64,000 bases of DNA from Sindora glabra (GCA_020226215.1 CM035233.1:72297317-72361316); one strand, 5' to 3'. Shown: positions 12,112 through 26,500, counted from the first letter of the stretch. The notes: generated by a model from the sequence alone, not told the origin. Numbers and translations: made by a program.

Positions 12112-14935
12112 TATTACAAAATTGAAAATCAAGGCATCAAGCATTTAATGGATTTTACATTCAACCGACACCTAATTAAGTGTCATTATATATTAATCTT
12201 AATGTTAATTATATAACTGATATGGAAAAAAGGTTATCATGTCAATTTTATACTAAAAAAATAATTTTTTTCTTTGAATTTTTTTAATATTTATATATTT
12301 CACATTGATTTTCTTTTTAAACCATGTCATCTTGTCACTAAAAAATTGACTTTTTATTTTAAAGATATATTTTTTATATTTTACATTAATTTTTAATAAA
12401 AATTTGTTGTAAAATATTTGTATAATATTTTTAACATCAAATTTTGATTTCCTTAATAGAATATTTATAGTAATGTCATAACTATCTTAAGTCGTAATTG
12501 GCATGAAACTTATTACCTTATTTCCACTAGCCAAATCAGCTACTAAGATTCAATATTATCGTACAATTACCAAAAATACAATATATATTTTGTAAACATA
12601 ATCAAAATTTGTGCAATTAAGTAATTTTATTATTTTACCCTAAACTATACACTATGAGGCCTAAGAAAAGGGTTTTTATTTACAATAGTATAAACATTAT
12701 AGTTGACTTATACAAAACCACATCGTAGAGAATTTACTCTTATAGTGTTGATGAAGAAGGAGCTTCTACAATAGTATTAAAAAAAAAGGAAAAAAGTAAG
12801 TTTAAAACTCATTAAGTAAATAATTTGCTTGTCATAATATATAAATCTAAAAAAATAATACATTACCTTTTTTCTATTTGAGTCATTCCACCATTTTAAT
12901 AATATACTCATATTTCTTAACATAATATCATTAATAATTAAACAAATAAGAAAGTATTTAAGTTTTTTTGTATCTCCTGGTCAATTTTATATCCTCACAA
13001 ATCCATTTTTATCTTTTCAGCGACTACCTTATCCCCTTATAAATGATTTTCCAAATCTAATACTAATTACAATTCTCATATTTCAACTACCCAATTTCAC
13101 ATATCGAATCATAAGTCTATCCTTTTTTGGGGTTTCATCATTAAAATCAATTTCAATAACATCCATAAGCTTAAAGTGTAAATATAACATCCATATCTGA
13201 ATATAATATCTTTAAATAAAATATGAAAAACTGAGTAAAATAGGATGGTACTTAACTATATAGTTAACTATATAGATCCATAAGCAAAATTTGGACCTTA
13301 TAGTCAACTAGATTTATCCAAAGATCAACTTTAGTGATAATAGTCGACTATAAACTATTATAGATTTATAGATTTGTCCTTTAATGTTGGTATGTCAATG
13401 TCAATTAAAGTAAAAATTTTATGTATATAATGACATAGTGACATTTTTATAAATAAGTGTAACTTATTATGTTAATTCAACTAAAAAATTGACATCTAAA
13501 GAAATACAAGGATAATCTTAAAATAATTGTTACTTTTTCTTTCCATGATGCTTTATACATTAATTTATAAAATAATCACCATTTAAAATCATATGATTGG
13601 TGCCATTTTTTAAAAGTATGAGAATACTTTATATTTTGATTCTTGAAAAAAATTATCAATGTGTCTTCTTACAAAACTTTAAACATTAATTCAATAAATA
13701 ATTGACATCTAAAATCATACGAGTAATATCATTTTTGAAAATATAAAGATATTTTAAACATTGATTTTTCTTCTCATAAAACTCTAATGTCAATTCATAA
13801 AATAACTAATATTTAAAGTCATGTAGATGATGCCATTGTTGAATATAAGAAAATACTTTAGATGTTGGTTTTTAAAAAAATCATCATCCTTTCTTTATGT
13901 GATACTTTAGAAGTTAGTTTATTAAATAACTAATATCTAGAATCATATAGGCAATGCCTTTTTGAAGATATAAAGACATCTTGGTTATCAATTCTTAAAA
14001 AATCTGTTGTCTTTTTTTTCTCATAAGACTTTAGATGTCAATTCATAAAATAAGTTATGTTTAAAGTCATATGAGTAGTATCATTTTTGAAAATATGATA
14101 ATACTTTACACATTAGTTTGTAAAATAACTAACTTAAGTAGTGAAATTTTTACTCTACAAAACAAAGCAAGTTTTTTTTTCTTATTTTCACTATCACTCT
14201 TTTTTTTTTATTTGTTTTCAAACTTTTAAACTTAACCTTCATCTTTATTCAGCTTTCTTTATAAAATATTAGATTTCACTTTATCTTTTACTACATGATA
14301 ATGAGCAACTAATGTTTTTTTAATTAATATCAAGCATGACATGGGTTCTTAACATGGAAGCTATTTTTTTTTTACTTCTATTTCCTAGATTTGTGTCTTT
14401 TTATTTCTTTGATTATTGTATAGGTTTTTTAATAAATTTTTTTATTTTTTCTTTGTATAACTTTTATGATTTTTTGAATTTTATATGCTTATTATATATT
14501 TGATAAAATATTGCAGCAAAGACATATTTTTTAACTAAAAATACATATTTTTTATGAGATGTTGGATTTATTTAATTTTTTCTTCTAAATATTCTTATGA
14601 GGATAAAAGAACCAACATTTTAAAAAATTTATTATATAAATATTTCATGTTATTTTTTATTAAAAATTGACATAAAATGTAAAAAAAATTAAAATATATT
14701 TGAAAGAAAATACTTTAATTTCTTAACTAAAAGGTTGATGTCATAGTCTATATTCTACTTCAATTAATTATAATAATCACGTCGGTTATACACTAATATT
14801 ATTACTTATATTCTATATCAATTCGAAATTAATGTTGAATATGCTAGATATATAATGTCACTTGTATATAAACAGGGTAGAAACTAATGTTAAGCCTAAA
14901 ATAATCGACATTAAAAGGGTAATTTGTAGTAGCAA
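12112..14935. mobile_element. Possible CACTA-like non-autonomous element
   Basis: The left end reads CACTATTACAAAATTG. The right end, near 14,935, read on the other strand gives GCTACTACAAATTACC. These resemble the CACTA-type (En/Spm) termini CACTAC..ACAAA. AAT lies just outside both ends and could be the 3-bp target duplication. Subterminal segments on both sides carry variants of ACCGAC or CGGT with TGTCATTATATAT-type blocks. No transposase frame was seen. The interior contains the array of about 120-bp repeats. The terminal mutation at the right end keeps this uncertain. Confidence 0.35.
13540..14130. repeat. About 120-bp tandem repeat, about five units
   Basis: Five imperfect units start near 13,540, 13,660, 13,772, 13,888 and 14,010. 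Each has a T-rich CTTTCTT-(C/A)TCAT stretch, an ACTTTA-A-ATTA(A/G)TT block, AAATAA-T-A-ATTTAAA-TCATA, a GCCATTTTTGAAAATAT-like block, then ACTTTA-A-TTG. The same unit occurs at 2,990-3,290 and, inverted, at about 16,550-16,735. Confidence 0.6.
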
Positions 14936-16380
14936 TGTAGTCAACTATAAGTATTTAAAAAGCAAACTTTATAGAATAATTGACTATAGGTATTTCAAGA
15001 GCAACTCTCAAGGTCATAGTTAATTATATAGTCATTTATAGACTTAAATTTTTGTAGATTTTCTACAAAATAGTATTTATTTGGTTTTTTTCTCTTATTT
15101 GTCATCACACATCATATAAATCCATAATTCGTCATAATATCAACATCCCCACACTTATTTATGTCATAAACAACAAAGAACTCAAGCCATAACACAAGAT
15201 CATATCCTTTAATCATTTAATATTCAAATACATTACATCCCTTATTAATCAATTCGAGTTGAGCCAAGCTAAGAGAAATTCAAATAGATTATTTACTTAC
15301 TTAAATTCAAATGGATTATTTACTTAAGTATAGTAGAGATGATGGAGGTTAAAAATTGCAAATTACTTGCTTTATTCGACATCAATTTAAATTTTTTTTG
15401 ATAAAATGCTCACAGATCCCTAATTTCCCTTAAAAGCTAAAGTTTAATAAGCAACCAATTGAAAGTCATGGATTTAAAGAAAATTACCTTTATTTCTATA
15501 AGGATTATGGATGATTGCTTAAAAATAATGGCTTAGCCTTGTTTGAATTCAATTGGAAGAACTTAAAGGTGAAGGTAAAAAATGAGGATTTGTAGAAATT
15601 GTTTGCTGCAAATGGGTTTACGGAATAAAAGGTGTTTGATTGTCAAATGGTAATATAGTCATTTAAAGATAACTTAAAGGTAATACTAGAAAAAAAATTT
15701 ATAAACCTCCTCCACACAAACTTACTAAATTTTAATTTCATAATAGCTTTTATTTATTTTATTCCTTTTATCCATACTAATTCATCTTATATTCTACCAC
15801 AAACTTTATTATTTTCTAATAAATTCTTATTCTAAACATGATCAAAATAATTAAACAATTATTTTTCACACATTAAAATATGCTAATTAAATCTAATTTT
15901 TCTAAGGGGTTTAATAAGCAAAAAATTGAATAAATTCATTGTCTCACAAAAAATGTATATCTCAAGTTAAAAAATATAAAAGATTATAACTTTGCGCTCA
16001 ATTGTTTATATGTGGCTTTTTTTTCATTTGATATTACTTTTCGAGATTTATTCACTTACAAATGTCAAAAGCTATTTGCTTACTTGGAGTTGCAAAAAAA
16101 TTATCATTTTCATAGAGTTTTTCACCTAATTTGCATCTCTTATTATTATTCAATCAACTTCAAACTTCACTATAATATATCATCAAAAAAATAATAGATA
16201 TCTGAAAGCCAAATACAATTTAAAAGTTATATAGATGAAATATAAACAAAGATCTCTTAAAAATTTCTATGTAAAAAATAAAAAAAATGAAAAAGGCAAA
16301 GATTTGACAAATGGAAGCAAGAAAGATAACTTTTATATCTTGAATCAATGGTTTAGAGTAAAGCATTTACTTCATATAAG
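14936..16380. other. AT-rich interval with weak MITE-like ends
   Basis: No gene seen. At about 15,537 GCCTTGTTTGAATTC, and near 15,844 an inverted GTTTAGAATAAG-like end, hint at a MITE of about 300 bp, but the ends match poorly. The rest has no recognisable structure. Confidence 0.3.
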
Positions 16381-16384
16381 TTGA

Positions 16385-16740
16385 AGGAGTATTAATAACT
16401 CACTAATGTATGATGAAAAATGGAGTGAGATTTAGGGTTCTATAATAAGAGTTAGGTGAAGAGGAAGATGAAGATTAAGGTTAGAAAGAAATAGAAAGGA
16501 AAGTGAGTGTGATAATAAAAAAAATATAATAGGATTTACTTTATTTATAACATAAAAAATGCCACTACCCCTATGAATTTAAATGCTAGTTATTTTGAAA
16601 ACTAATATAAAAAATTTGGCAATAAAAAAAGATGACAATTTTTAAAAAAATTAATATCTAAATTTTTTTCATATTTTAAAAAAATATTATTGCTTCTATG
16701 ACTTTAGATGTTAATTATTTTAAAGAAGGCAATCTTTTTA
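16385..16740. repeat. Inverted copy of the 118-120-bp repeat family
   Basis: Read on the minus strand, this matches the right flank and the first units of the arrays at 13.5 kb and 3.0 kb. The shared landmarks are ATTAATAACTCACTAATGTA, an AG-rich stretch (reverse of the CT-rich flank), then TGCCACTACCCCTATGA and GATGTTAATTATTTT. Confidence 0.45.
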
Positions 16741-18300
16741 ATTTTATTAAAATGAAATGTGATTATTTATTTGTATAAAATTTTGTAATATATGTAGGTA
16801 ATATCGAATATTTAAATTTATTAATTTAAATTTATTTAATATTATTTTAATATATTTAAATATAAACATGCATCCATATCTACATAAACAAGTCAATTAA
16901 TCATATATCACTTATTATATTATGATGCTAATATAATAACTTGACAGTTAGTACTTATTAATTTCAGTCTTTTATCAAGTCGAGTTAACCAATATCAATA
17001 TCTTATTAAATTAGATGACTATTATTATTTTTTATATTAATCTTAATCCTAAATAGATAAAATTATACATATCCTAGATCAAGATTTGGCTCTTCTAAAA
17101 GATAAAGTGCATCATCAAAATTATTGATGAAAAAAATAAGAGAGTAAATAATCACACATTTAAATTTTATATTTTTTATTTATTATTATTATTTATAAAA
17201 TTATAAGTCACTGATTTTTTCATTAATAGTTGTAATGATGTATTTTATTCTCTAAAATGCATTTTGTACTTTAAAGAAGTCCAATTGCTTAAATCAATTC
17301 ATTAAATCCAATTTATTTTCACATGTAAACAAAATCTCATCTAAAGTAGATATTATATTAATTTGCATTTCAAACAAATTGCTGGTCATTGATCATTTAG
17401 GCACCACGCACATCACATTATTGTCTTTTAATTGCAAAGAAAGAATCAATCGTCCCTGATCCCGCATTCAATATCAATATGTTTGTATGCATATGATGTG
17501 CAAGTCAACGCCAAGTTCTGCAAGCTTCTCTTATATTCTTCCTTCTTTGTCCATATCTTTGACAATGAACCCTCTCCGTAGTCTATGGCTTCTCAACTCA
17601 ACATCAATTTTTTAGGGACAAAATTAAATTATACCTAAATTTTGAGATAAATATGTAACTCCAGCAGCTCCCTTCCAAGGGTTATTCAGACAGACGGCAA
17701 CTGCTCATGACATTATTGCACAAAATATTATTTTTTAAACATCAAATCAAATTTAATACGCTTATATAATAGTCAGCACTTAAGTTACCAGTGGAAAAGT
17801 ATATGCGCCCAACTGTTTGGAATTTTCCTTTTTTTTTTTAATTCGACTAGCTTCACAAATCAAAATTACAATTTTAATCACAATTCAATATTAATGACAA
17901 TTCCCTTCTTTTTTTATAAGAAATTTGATACCTCTTATCCTTTTACATAATTTTTTAAATTTAAAAATATTTTAAATAAATAGGAGGAGGGGATAGTTTC
18001 AATAAATATAGGCAGTTTTAAATATGTGAGATTTACATATTTTTAAATTTTAAATGCATATTTATCTTTCTCGTAAAGTATTTTAAATTGAAAAAACAAA
18101 TATCAAATTGCTTGTACAAAATAACATATTAAACAAATAGAATTTTTCTGGTTGAAAAATAAATGTCATAGGTTATGATTTTAAGACTGTCATGTAATAC
18201 TTTTCATAATTTTTTTTTGCCAAACCTCTTATTTGAAATAGTTTATTTTATTTTTAACTAAATTTTTTAGGTATTTAATTTTAAGTGAAACAGAAATTTT
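16741..18300. other. AT-rich interval, no gene seen
   Basis: A moderately GC-richer stretch at 17,400-17,720 has no open frame of note. Nothing else was recognised. Confidence 0.35.
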
Positions 18301-18675
18301 GGGCCTGTTTGAATATGTTTTATTTTTGTGTTTTTAAAAATAGTTTTCAAAAGTTATTTTTAAAAATTATTTTCTTATTTTCAAAAACTATTTTTTTGTT
18401 TTGGAAAACTATTTTTAAATTGAAGAAAAATCAAGATTAAAGGGTAATTAATATTACAAATAAGAAAATATTTTATTTAATTACAAAACTGACATCCGAA
18501 ACAAAAAAATAAATTCAGAAAATAACTAAAAGTTATTTTTATTTTCTTGTTTTTAAGTTACACATTTAGAGAACAATTTTTAAAAAGAGATTTTGAAAAT
18601 AGGTTGCCATGTTCTTCTGTTTTTAAAAGTAAAAAAATATAAAACTATTTTTAAAAATAGTATCCAAACAGACCC
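18301..18675. mobile_element. Tourist-like MITE
   Basis: The left end GGGCCTGTTTGAATAT matches the reverse complement of the right end, GGGTCTGTTTGGATAC, with four mismatches in 16. Further inverted similarity (TTTTTAAAAATAG) lies inside. Length is about 375 bp with no coding capacity. GGG-(C/T)-CTGTTTGG ends are typical of PIF/Harbinger-type Tourist MITEs. Flanking triplets are TTT and TTC, so a target duplication is not proven. Confidence 0.55.
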
Positions 18676-19231
18676 TTCATTTCATTTCACTTTATTTGTA
18701 ATTTTTATTTTAATTATACATATATCATTATAAAATCTATTGAACTTATCAAGAATTTTATTAAAATTATTTTATTTGACTTAAAACACATAATGTTACA
18801 TCAAAAGTCTAACCCTCTTCTTAACATTATATTTATTATAATACTATCAACATTTATATTGTAATTAAAGTATATATATATTTCAAGTAAAAAAGTTTAT
18901 TATTTCTAACATAATTTTTAAATATTAAAATTCATTTGTAAATAAAGTAAAATTATTTTTATCAAAATGAAATGAACTCACATTGTAAAAATTTTATGAA
19001 ACCAATCCCAAATAATTCAAATATAGTATAACCTTAAATTGCAACTAGAACTGTGGATATGGACTAACACTGGATTGGCCCTTATCTACACTTTTTTTTA
19101 AAAAAAAGGTTTATTTAAATGCATTACTTCATAATAAATTAGCTAGCTCATTTTAGTCTGTAAGTTGCGTGGGATAATCTTCGTATGCCACAGCCAAATT
19201 TTAGTTTCCAAGAGAGGTTCTTTTTTAATTT

Positions 19232-19232
<1 letters not shown>

Positions 19233-19298
<66 letters not shown>
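19233..19298. repeat. TA microsatellite
   Basis: Uninterrupted TA run of about 66 bp. Confidence 0.9.
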
Positions 19299-19299
<1 letters not shown>

Positions 19300-19664
19300 A
19301 AAAATAATTTTATTTTAATAAAAATTAATTATCAATTTAAAGAAAATTTTTAACATGATTTTACAAAATCATAATATTATATATATTATATTTGTTAATA
19401 ATTTGTAAGTATTTTTTATATTTTTATATATAATTAACTCAAACCGTGGGATAGCTTTGCTCGTCCGGTTCACCCTAAAATCAAATTTGAAAAAAGAAAG
19501 GGTTGAGAGATGATTATAATATATTATTAATGTTCCAAAATGCTGTCATATTTTGTTATAAATATATTAAATTTAATTTTGAAAAATAAATTTAATTTAT
19601 AATTAAATTTAATAATATAATAATATAATAATATATTATAATTCCTTCCTTAAATGAAACTCAA

Positions 19665-19960
19665 ATCAAATAAGCAATGTGTATGATTTTGCCGCTCGAG
19701 CTTTTCACTGCAGACCGGACCGGACTAGCTTCCTCCGCTAGGGCTACTGCAGCCAAGAATCTTCGGTACCAAAATTTACGGGCCTTAGCTCGGAGACCCC
19801 ACCATATCTGCGCGCACGTTCACTCCGGAGCTATGCCCCAACCTAAGCTTCACGTGTGCCCTAAATTACTGTACGTAGCTTCCATTTTCTTCTTTCTGGT
19901 GCTTGGCTTGACGCCTCCTTTTCATAGCCCCCGATTGGGGAATAGGGCTTAGACTGCTGC
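19665..19960. other. Isolated GC-richer island of unknown nature
   Basis: About 300 bp of clearly higher GC content sits inside AT-rich DNA. It has an open frame of 91 codons at 19677-19952 on the plus strand, with no recognisable domain and a short hydrophobic stretch near its end. It might be a broken exon, a promoter or leader region, or a fragment of an unrecognised element. No function can be assigned. Confidence 0.35.
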
Positions 19961-20564
19961 GTGGAGTAAACTTCAATTCATCTTATGGCCAAAAAAAAAA
20001 AAAAAAAATCATCTAGCAAAATTCATTTACAAATTAGCAGAAATTCTTAAATGTCCCATTTGTCCGCAGTTGCTAAATAACAGACAAAATTAATATTTTT
20101 GTATTTAAAATTATAAAATATTGATAAAATAATATTTATTTTAGATAAATTTATAATTTTGCATTTCTCAATTTTATTATTTAAAGATGAGATTGTCTTA
20201 CAAAGAGGTGGTATAAATTATTATTTGATGATGAAATTGTAATATTATATAATTCAATAATTATTTTATTAGTACCCTATAATTTTGTAAATGAAATTAT
20301 TAATTTTTTTCAAAAATGAATTATCAAAACATTAATATCTATTTGTCAATTTTATAAGGATCTAAAGATATTAAAATTTTATTTTTAAGACATTAAAACT
20401 TATAAAACTTGATATTTGACCATTATTTACTAAATAAAACACATATTATAATTATAATATAATTTGAGTATATAAGAACACCTCATAAATTAGTGTCTTT
20501 TACGGTCGAACTATCTTTTTTTAATTTATATTAAATAAAAAATAAATTTTAATATAAACAAATA

Positions 20565-20868
20565 CTCCCTTCGTACCTTTTTAAGAATTTTTTTGTTTCT
20601 TCTTATCTATCACCTTAGAATTTCAATAAAGTATTAAATATTTTTTTTTCAAATCTATCATTCTTTTTCATTAATAAATGCTTTATTATTCTACACTATT
20701 AACCCACTTGCATTTATTCCTTTATATTTTTCTCTCTATTTTTAATTATCTTAAATTTTGTATATAAAGAGTAATTTTGTAAAATTCATTAATAATAAAT
20801 AAATTAAACTACTTTCTTGATAAATGTAAAATTAGTTAATGGTAATAGATAAATAGGAACAGAGGGAG
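20565..20868. mobile_element. Stowaway-type MITE, copy 1
   Basis: The ends are CTCCCTTCGTACCTTTTTAAG and, on the other strand, CTCCCTCTGTTCCTATTTATC, close to the Stowaway consensus CTCCCTCCGT. TA dinucleotides at 20563-20564 and 20869-20870 fit the Tc1/mariner-type TA target duplication. It is 304 bp and non-coding. A second copy of the same family, in opposite orientation, is at 62,834-63,150. Confidence 0.8.
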
Positions 20869-21484
20869 TAATACAATGATAATAACAATCAACCTCTCAA
20901 AAGCTTGGGATTTGAATAGAATTATCCTAATAAATATTGTCCCTTGGATTAGGTATATCAACAAATTCTTATATATTTTGACTATTAATATATGTTTATC
21001 TCTCATCCAATAAAAAAAAGATAATTATAATTTTAAATACATTAAAAAAAATTAATATATGGAGTTCCATAAACTGAGCTTTAACTATTACCTTCCTATT
21101 AGGTAGGAACAAAAACAAAAAAAACAAAAAACAAAACACACACACACACATACATTAATGTAATGGAACAATGGACATATATACATTCGCACCTTCGATC
21201 ACAGAAAGAAAGAAAAATAATTAATCGTCTATTTGAATTATATGTGTCTAATTTCGCTAATTTTTATTGAAGAAATCTTAAGTGGGGATGAAAAATAAGA
21301 CAATTATGATTAGCTGATCGACCGTAAGACACGTAGATAGGAGGGACTCGAGTCGAGGAGATTTCGTGTAAAACACATTCTCATTGTCATGAAAGCGGAC
21401 AAAGAGATGCTTTTCCATCTCAAACAATACAATCTTAATTAATTTATTAATCTTTCTTTTATATGAATTTGCATTATATTATAT

Positions 21485-21790
21485 AGCCAATAGGGCGGCG
21501 ACTTTTAACCTAAAAGTCACGGTTCACGGTGGACCAACACCACTCCGGGGGCGTCAATGTCGTGGGCCGTCAATTTAAAGTGGGGGCGATCGACCTCATC
21601 TTGAGACAAACAGATAACTCCACTGCTCATTTTCAAGCCTATGGACTTTTTCTTTTCAAATTTTGGCTGTCTTCTTTCTTTATTACTTCAAAGAAAAGGA
21701 TGCATCATGATACCAATACCTCTTCTCACATCTATTTTCTATTTTTTTGTCTGAAATTTCTATTATTCAGCCATTACATTAAATCTTAAT
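21485..21790. other. Small GC-richer segment, unrecognised
   Basis: A GC-richer patch at about 21,500-21,610 starts an 86-codon open frame (21529-21789) that runs into low-complexity sequence. No domain recognised; possibly an old exon or promoter fragment. Confidence 0.25.
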
Positions 21791-22369
21791 TGATTTGAAA
21801 TCGAATTGGTTGAATTTTAATATAAGAATAAACTCTTGTAATATATTTTTTTTATTCATAACACTTGAAGTCGAAATTTGTTTAAAGAATACCCTGCTTG
21901 AATATGGGAAGCCGTGAATGCGAAAAGACATGAATTGAATATGTTTGTTTTTATCTTTACTGTAGCAACTAAATCTTGTATTTCCACTTAACTCCTGTAT
22001 CTAGTTGTCCCCTTGCTATGTATATACATGTGTGGTGGTCTACTTAATCCAATAACATTTATCTAAATCCTGAAATTGCAACGGATATAAACCACTGTAT
22101 TGTTGTCACCTTGAAATATTTATCTACGAAAATAAAAGTAAATATTTACTTCATTTAACTTATGAAAAAATATAAAAATATTTAAAATTTAGTATTTTAA
22201 GTATTAATATATATATATATATATATTAAAATTTTCTCACAGCATTATATCATGGGAATTGGAAAATTTTCCATGGCAATATAGTCATGGGAATAGTTAT
22301 TTCGTAAAATTAAAAATAAAAATAAAAAAATTCATGTAAAACTTGTGGAAATTATTGTAGCAAAATTTT

Positions 22370-22660
22370 CTAATGCGCATTTTTCTTATAATTGTCCGAA
22401 CATGGTAAATTTTGTAGGAAATTTCTTTGCCCGTAGAAATTAATTATCGCGAATTCCTCCGTACCTTCTGAGGGGAAAACGAAAGTATGATCAACTAGGG
22501 CTTTGACACATGACAGCCTGTTACCCCAGATATTTCTCTCCAGTAACTCGTCCTTGTAAGAGGCTATAAGAAGTACTGTGAGTGGGCCCAAGGCTTTGCC
22601 ACCGGGTAGAAATTGTACAGTTCCGTTTTTGTTTTCCCCTTTCCCTTCTACCACTCTCGT
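22370..22660. other. GC-richer segment with minus-strand open frame, unrecognised
   Basis: A 94-codon minus-strand frame (22654-22370) lies in a patch of balanced base composition. No known domain, signal peptide or membrane segment could be recognised. It could be a gene fragment or a copied segment of another gene. Confidence 0.3.
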
Positions 22661-22899
22661 ATGCTAGTGAATTGGGCTAAAAGACGGGTGGGCAAAATGC
22701 TTCAACCCGCCCGAACCTAACAATAGAATGGGTGATGGGTTGAATTGAATTGGATCTGTGGCACGAATGAATTCAAGATAAATGTAGAGCAGTTTAGTTC
22801 AATTAGAGGAAGAGAGAGGAATTAATAAAGGGAAATAAAAGGAAAGGTAATGAAAATTTCATAATTATCTATTTTATTTGATTTAAATAAGACAAGAAA

Positions 22900-23530
22900 T
22901 TGAGTATTTTTAATTTACTTTACTAATAATTATTATATTAAAAAATAATTCACTTAAAATTATTACTAAAATAATTATTATAATTATTGTCTTATTATTT
23001 TTATTTTATTTACTAATATTATAAAATTTTAATTATTCAATATTAATTATTAATATCTTGTTAATATTATTTTAATTATTACTTTTATTATTTCAATAAT
23101 ATTAATTATTATTTTTAATATTTATTATTTATATTTATTATTATTTTATTAGTATTATTAATTATTTTCATGTTATTAAATATTTTATATTAACTAATAT
23201 TATTATTTTCATAATTATTTAATTTTAACTATTAATATTTAATTATTATTATTATTTCATTTATTATTTTTTGTAACCATGATATTTATTATTTTATTAT
23301 GAATATTTATTATTATTTTATTATTATGATTAAATTATTAATATTTTATTAATATTATTAATTTTTATATTATTAAATAGTTTGTTATATTTATTATAAT
23401 AATTATTACATGATTATTTAATTTTTTATTTAATTAATTTTATTATTTATATTATTAAATATTTTTTAATAATTATTTTAATTTTTATTTATATTATTAT
23501 TTTATAATAAATTATTATTATTTTATCAAA
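22900..23530. repeat. Extremely AT-rich TTA/ATT low-complexity tract
   Basis: About 600 bp with almost no G or C, composed of short variants of ATTATT, TTAATT and AATATT. Degenerate microsatellite-like DNA. Confidence 0.75.
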
Positions 23531-26500
23531 GATGATAAATTCAAAATGAGAGAATCGAATTTCTTAATAAATTAAGAGGAATTACTGTTTTCTCATTTGA
23601 GATAATCTCATTAAAAAAATGAGAAAAAGATCTCAAATGAGAAAAAGGAATGAGTTTTTTTTTTAAAACTAAACAAAAATAAAGGAAATGAAATCTTATC
23701 ATTTGTATTTCCTTTTCCTTTCTTGATTACCTTTAACCAAATAATCCTATAACTCAATTCTTCTTGGTCGGGTTGAGATTAAGGGGTTTTGGCTTATTTC
23801 AATCTAAACCTGACTCGACCCAAGCAGAAACTAGACAATTATCACCACCTTACTTAAACAACACAATTTTGGTTCCTATATATAATTACAAATATAAAGT
23901 CATTTCATAATAGAACTCTAAACTTAGCATAGTGCCGTCTTACACCTTTCTTCCTCTGTTTCCATTAAGGGTGTAATGTGGACTAGAAGAGGTTAAATGG
24001 ATTCAGCCCATGCAAGTTTAAGCCTAAATTCTAAAATCTAAATCTATATTAGCTTACCTGCACAGGTTTACTTGTGTAAATTTACAAAATATATGGATAA
24101 AAATGATTGAACCTATAAGTAGATTGCCTTTTTTATTTTTTTAAATAATAAAAATGATTATGCTATTAAACATAGACGTAAAGATCAAGAATCAAATTTT
24201 AAATGTGATGAACGGTACAAAACCTTTAAAAGGACATTGAATTAAATTAAATTTAAAAAATATTGAATTTTTTAAAATTATAATTAGTCAATTATATTTT
24301 TTATTTAGTATAATGAGTTAATTAAATAAAATTAAAAAATTATATTAAACCTTTAGATATTAAAGTAGATTAGAATAAAAGTATCTGAAATATTTGAAAA
24401 ACTAAAAAAAAAAAAGGAATAAGCTTGTAGATGCTTGTGGGTATTTACTGATAGAACTTATAGACTAAGAAAAGGTGAATTGGCTTTTTCAAAAATTAGC
24501 AAATCAAATTTGTGATGAATATTTATATTATAGTGAGAAAAATCTTGAAGTTTTGATAAATATATAATTTCAAAAATATGAAATCATTCAATAGGGGTTG
24601 AAAATAAATTAATTGTAAAATTTTTCAAATTAAAATAATTTCTTTGATAAAAAATCATACAACTTCTTTTCTTAAGAAAATGGTATTTTTGAAATAACAA
24701 ATATAAGCAAAAAAATATAAAAAGAATACTAAATTTTTTTATAAAAGTTCAATGGTCTAAAAGGAATACCTTTTGAATATATTCTTCTCTTTTTATACTA
24801 TCAGGTATTACTTGAGGTATTAATTAACTTTTTTAAAATTACAACACTTAATTTTACAAGATTTTACTAATCTATAGTAGGATTTTTACAAGCACATAAC
24901 TTTACAAAATTCTTTTAATCGCTATTAAGATTTCAATCACAACTTAACTTTACAGGATCTTATCAATTTTTATTAAAATTTTAATTATCATCTAACTTTA
25001 TAAAATTTATAGATCTTTATAAGGATTTCAACAAGATATAAGAAGAATTTTTTTACTTTTGGAGTGGATATACAAATTTTGGTTCTAGAGTAAGAAGTAG
25101 AAGGGAGCTACAATATTTGAAAATGAAAGTTAGAGAGAAATTACAAATTGTAGTAGAATTTTTGTTCTTTCCTTCTACAAAGGTGTGTAACCTATTTATA
25201 AATAAAAAGATGATCAAGAAAACTTTGGCTTCAAGTCATCCTTTTTTTTTTCTCTGCTCAAACTCAATTTTAAGCTTTAATTTTGAATTTTGGACTATTA
25301 ACTTAAAAATACTTTAAGGCTTTAAGATTTGAAATTTGAAAAAATGATTTTGTAAAAGGTTGGCTTGATCAAGAAGTTTTCTAAAATATCACATATGTTG
25401 AATATACCATATATATACTGTAGAATTCAGAGTTCAATCACTTTTTAATCTTTTTTTTTAATTTTTGCCCGAGATAGAAAATAGGTTGTTATTTTCATTA
25501 AAGTGAATTTTATTTTAAAAGTTCAGTTCAGTTAGTTTGTATTGTGTGAATATTATTTAGAACTATTTTTCTAGTTATAAAAGAAGTGTTTTAATGTCAT
25601 ACATTATTTTTTATTAATTTTAGCACATTTTGAATAGTTTGAAATTTAAAATTCCTTTTATTTTGAATTTCCCTCTCTTTATCAATCAAAAGCTCACAAA
25701 TAACTATTAAATATTGATAATTAGATTTAGTCATCTTTTCATTGAAAAATAAATATTAAATTGTAATCAATAAGATAATTACTTAAAAAGTAAGTTTGAT
25801 ATTTTTAAAATAAAAATAAATGAAAATTTCTAAAATACTTTTATCATATGGGAAAAATATACTTTTATGAAATAAGTTGAGTTTTGAAAAAAAATGGAAG
25901 TGTGATGACCCAAAGGTTGATGGGATTAAAATTTCTAATCCATTTAATTGTACTCAAATAAATTGCATATATAATAAAAATAATGAATCCAAATTTTAAC
26001 TTATATTTACAAATTAAAATATTTTATAATTAAATAAATTCAATTTATTTTCCATTTGATTCTTCAATTAGGGGCTTGCTCACAATTGCATGGATTTACT
26101 AGCATAAGCTTACGAAGAAAATAAATTTCACAAAAGGTACTCACAATCAACTTATAAAGTCCATGAACCCATTTTAGATGTCTAATTCTCATGACTTCTT
26201 TATTCATATCTTATCATTCCTTGCCAAATAAATCACTTTTTTTTTTGTCATAAGTAGGTGAAAACCCTTTTACTCTTGTTTGTTTTGTAGTCACCCATTT
26301 TACAAGTTTTACCTCAAATTCACCATTTAATTTATTCCTCTTATGAATTCATACTCACCTTCTAATTCATCATCTATGGAGGTAAGGTTGGGGCCAAAAC
26401 ACAATATCATTGAAGGCGGTTGAAGGTAATATTTAAACTTCTTCTTTTTTTTTTTTACATTTCTAAATTGATGGGTTAGGGTTTTTCCTATTATTTTTTA

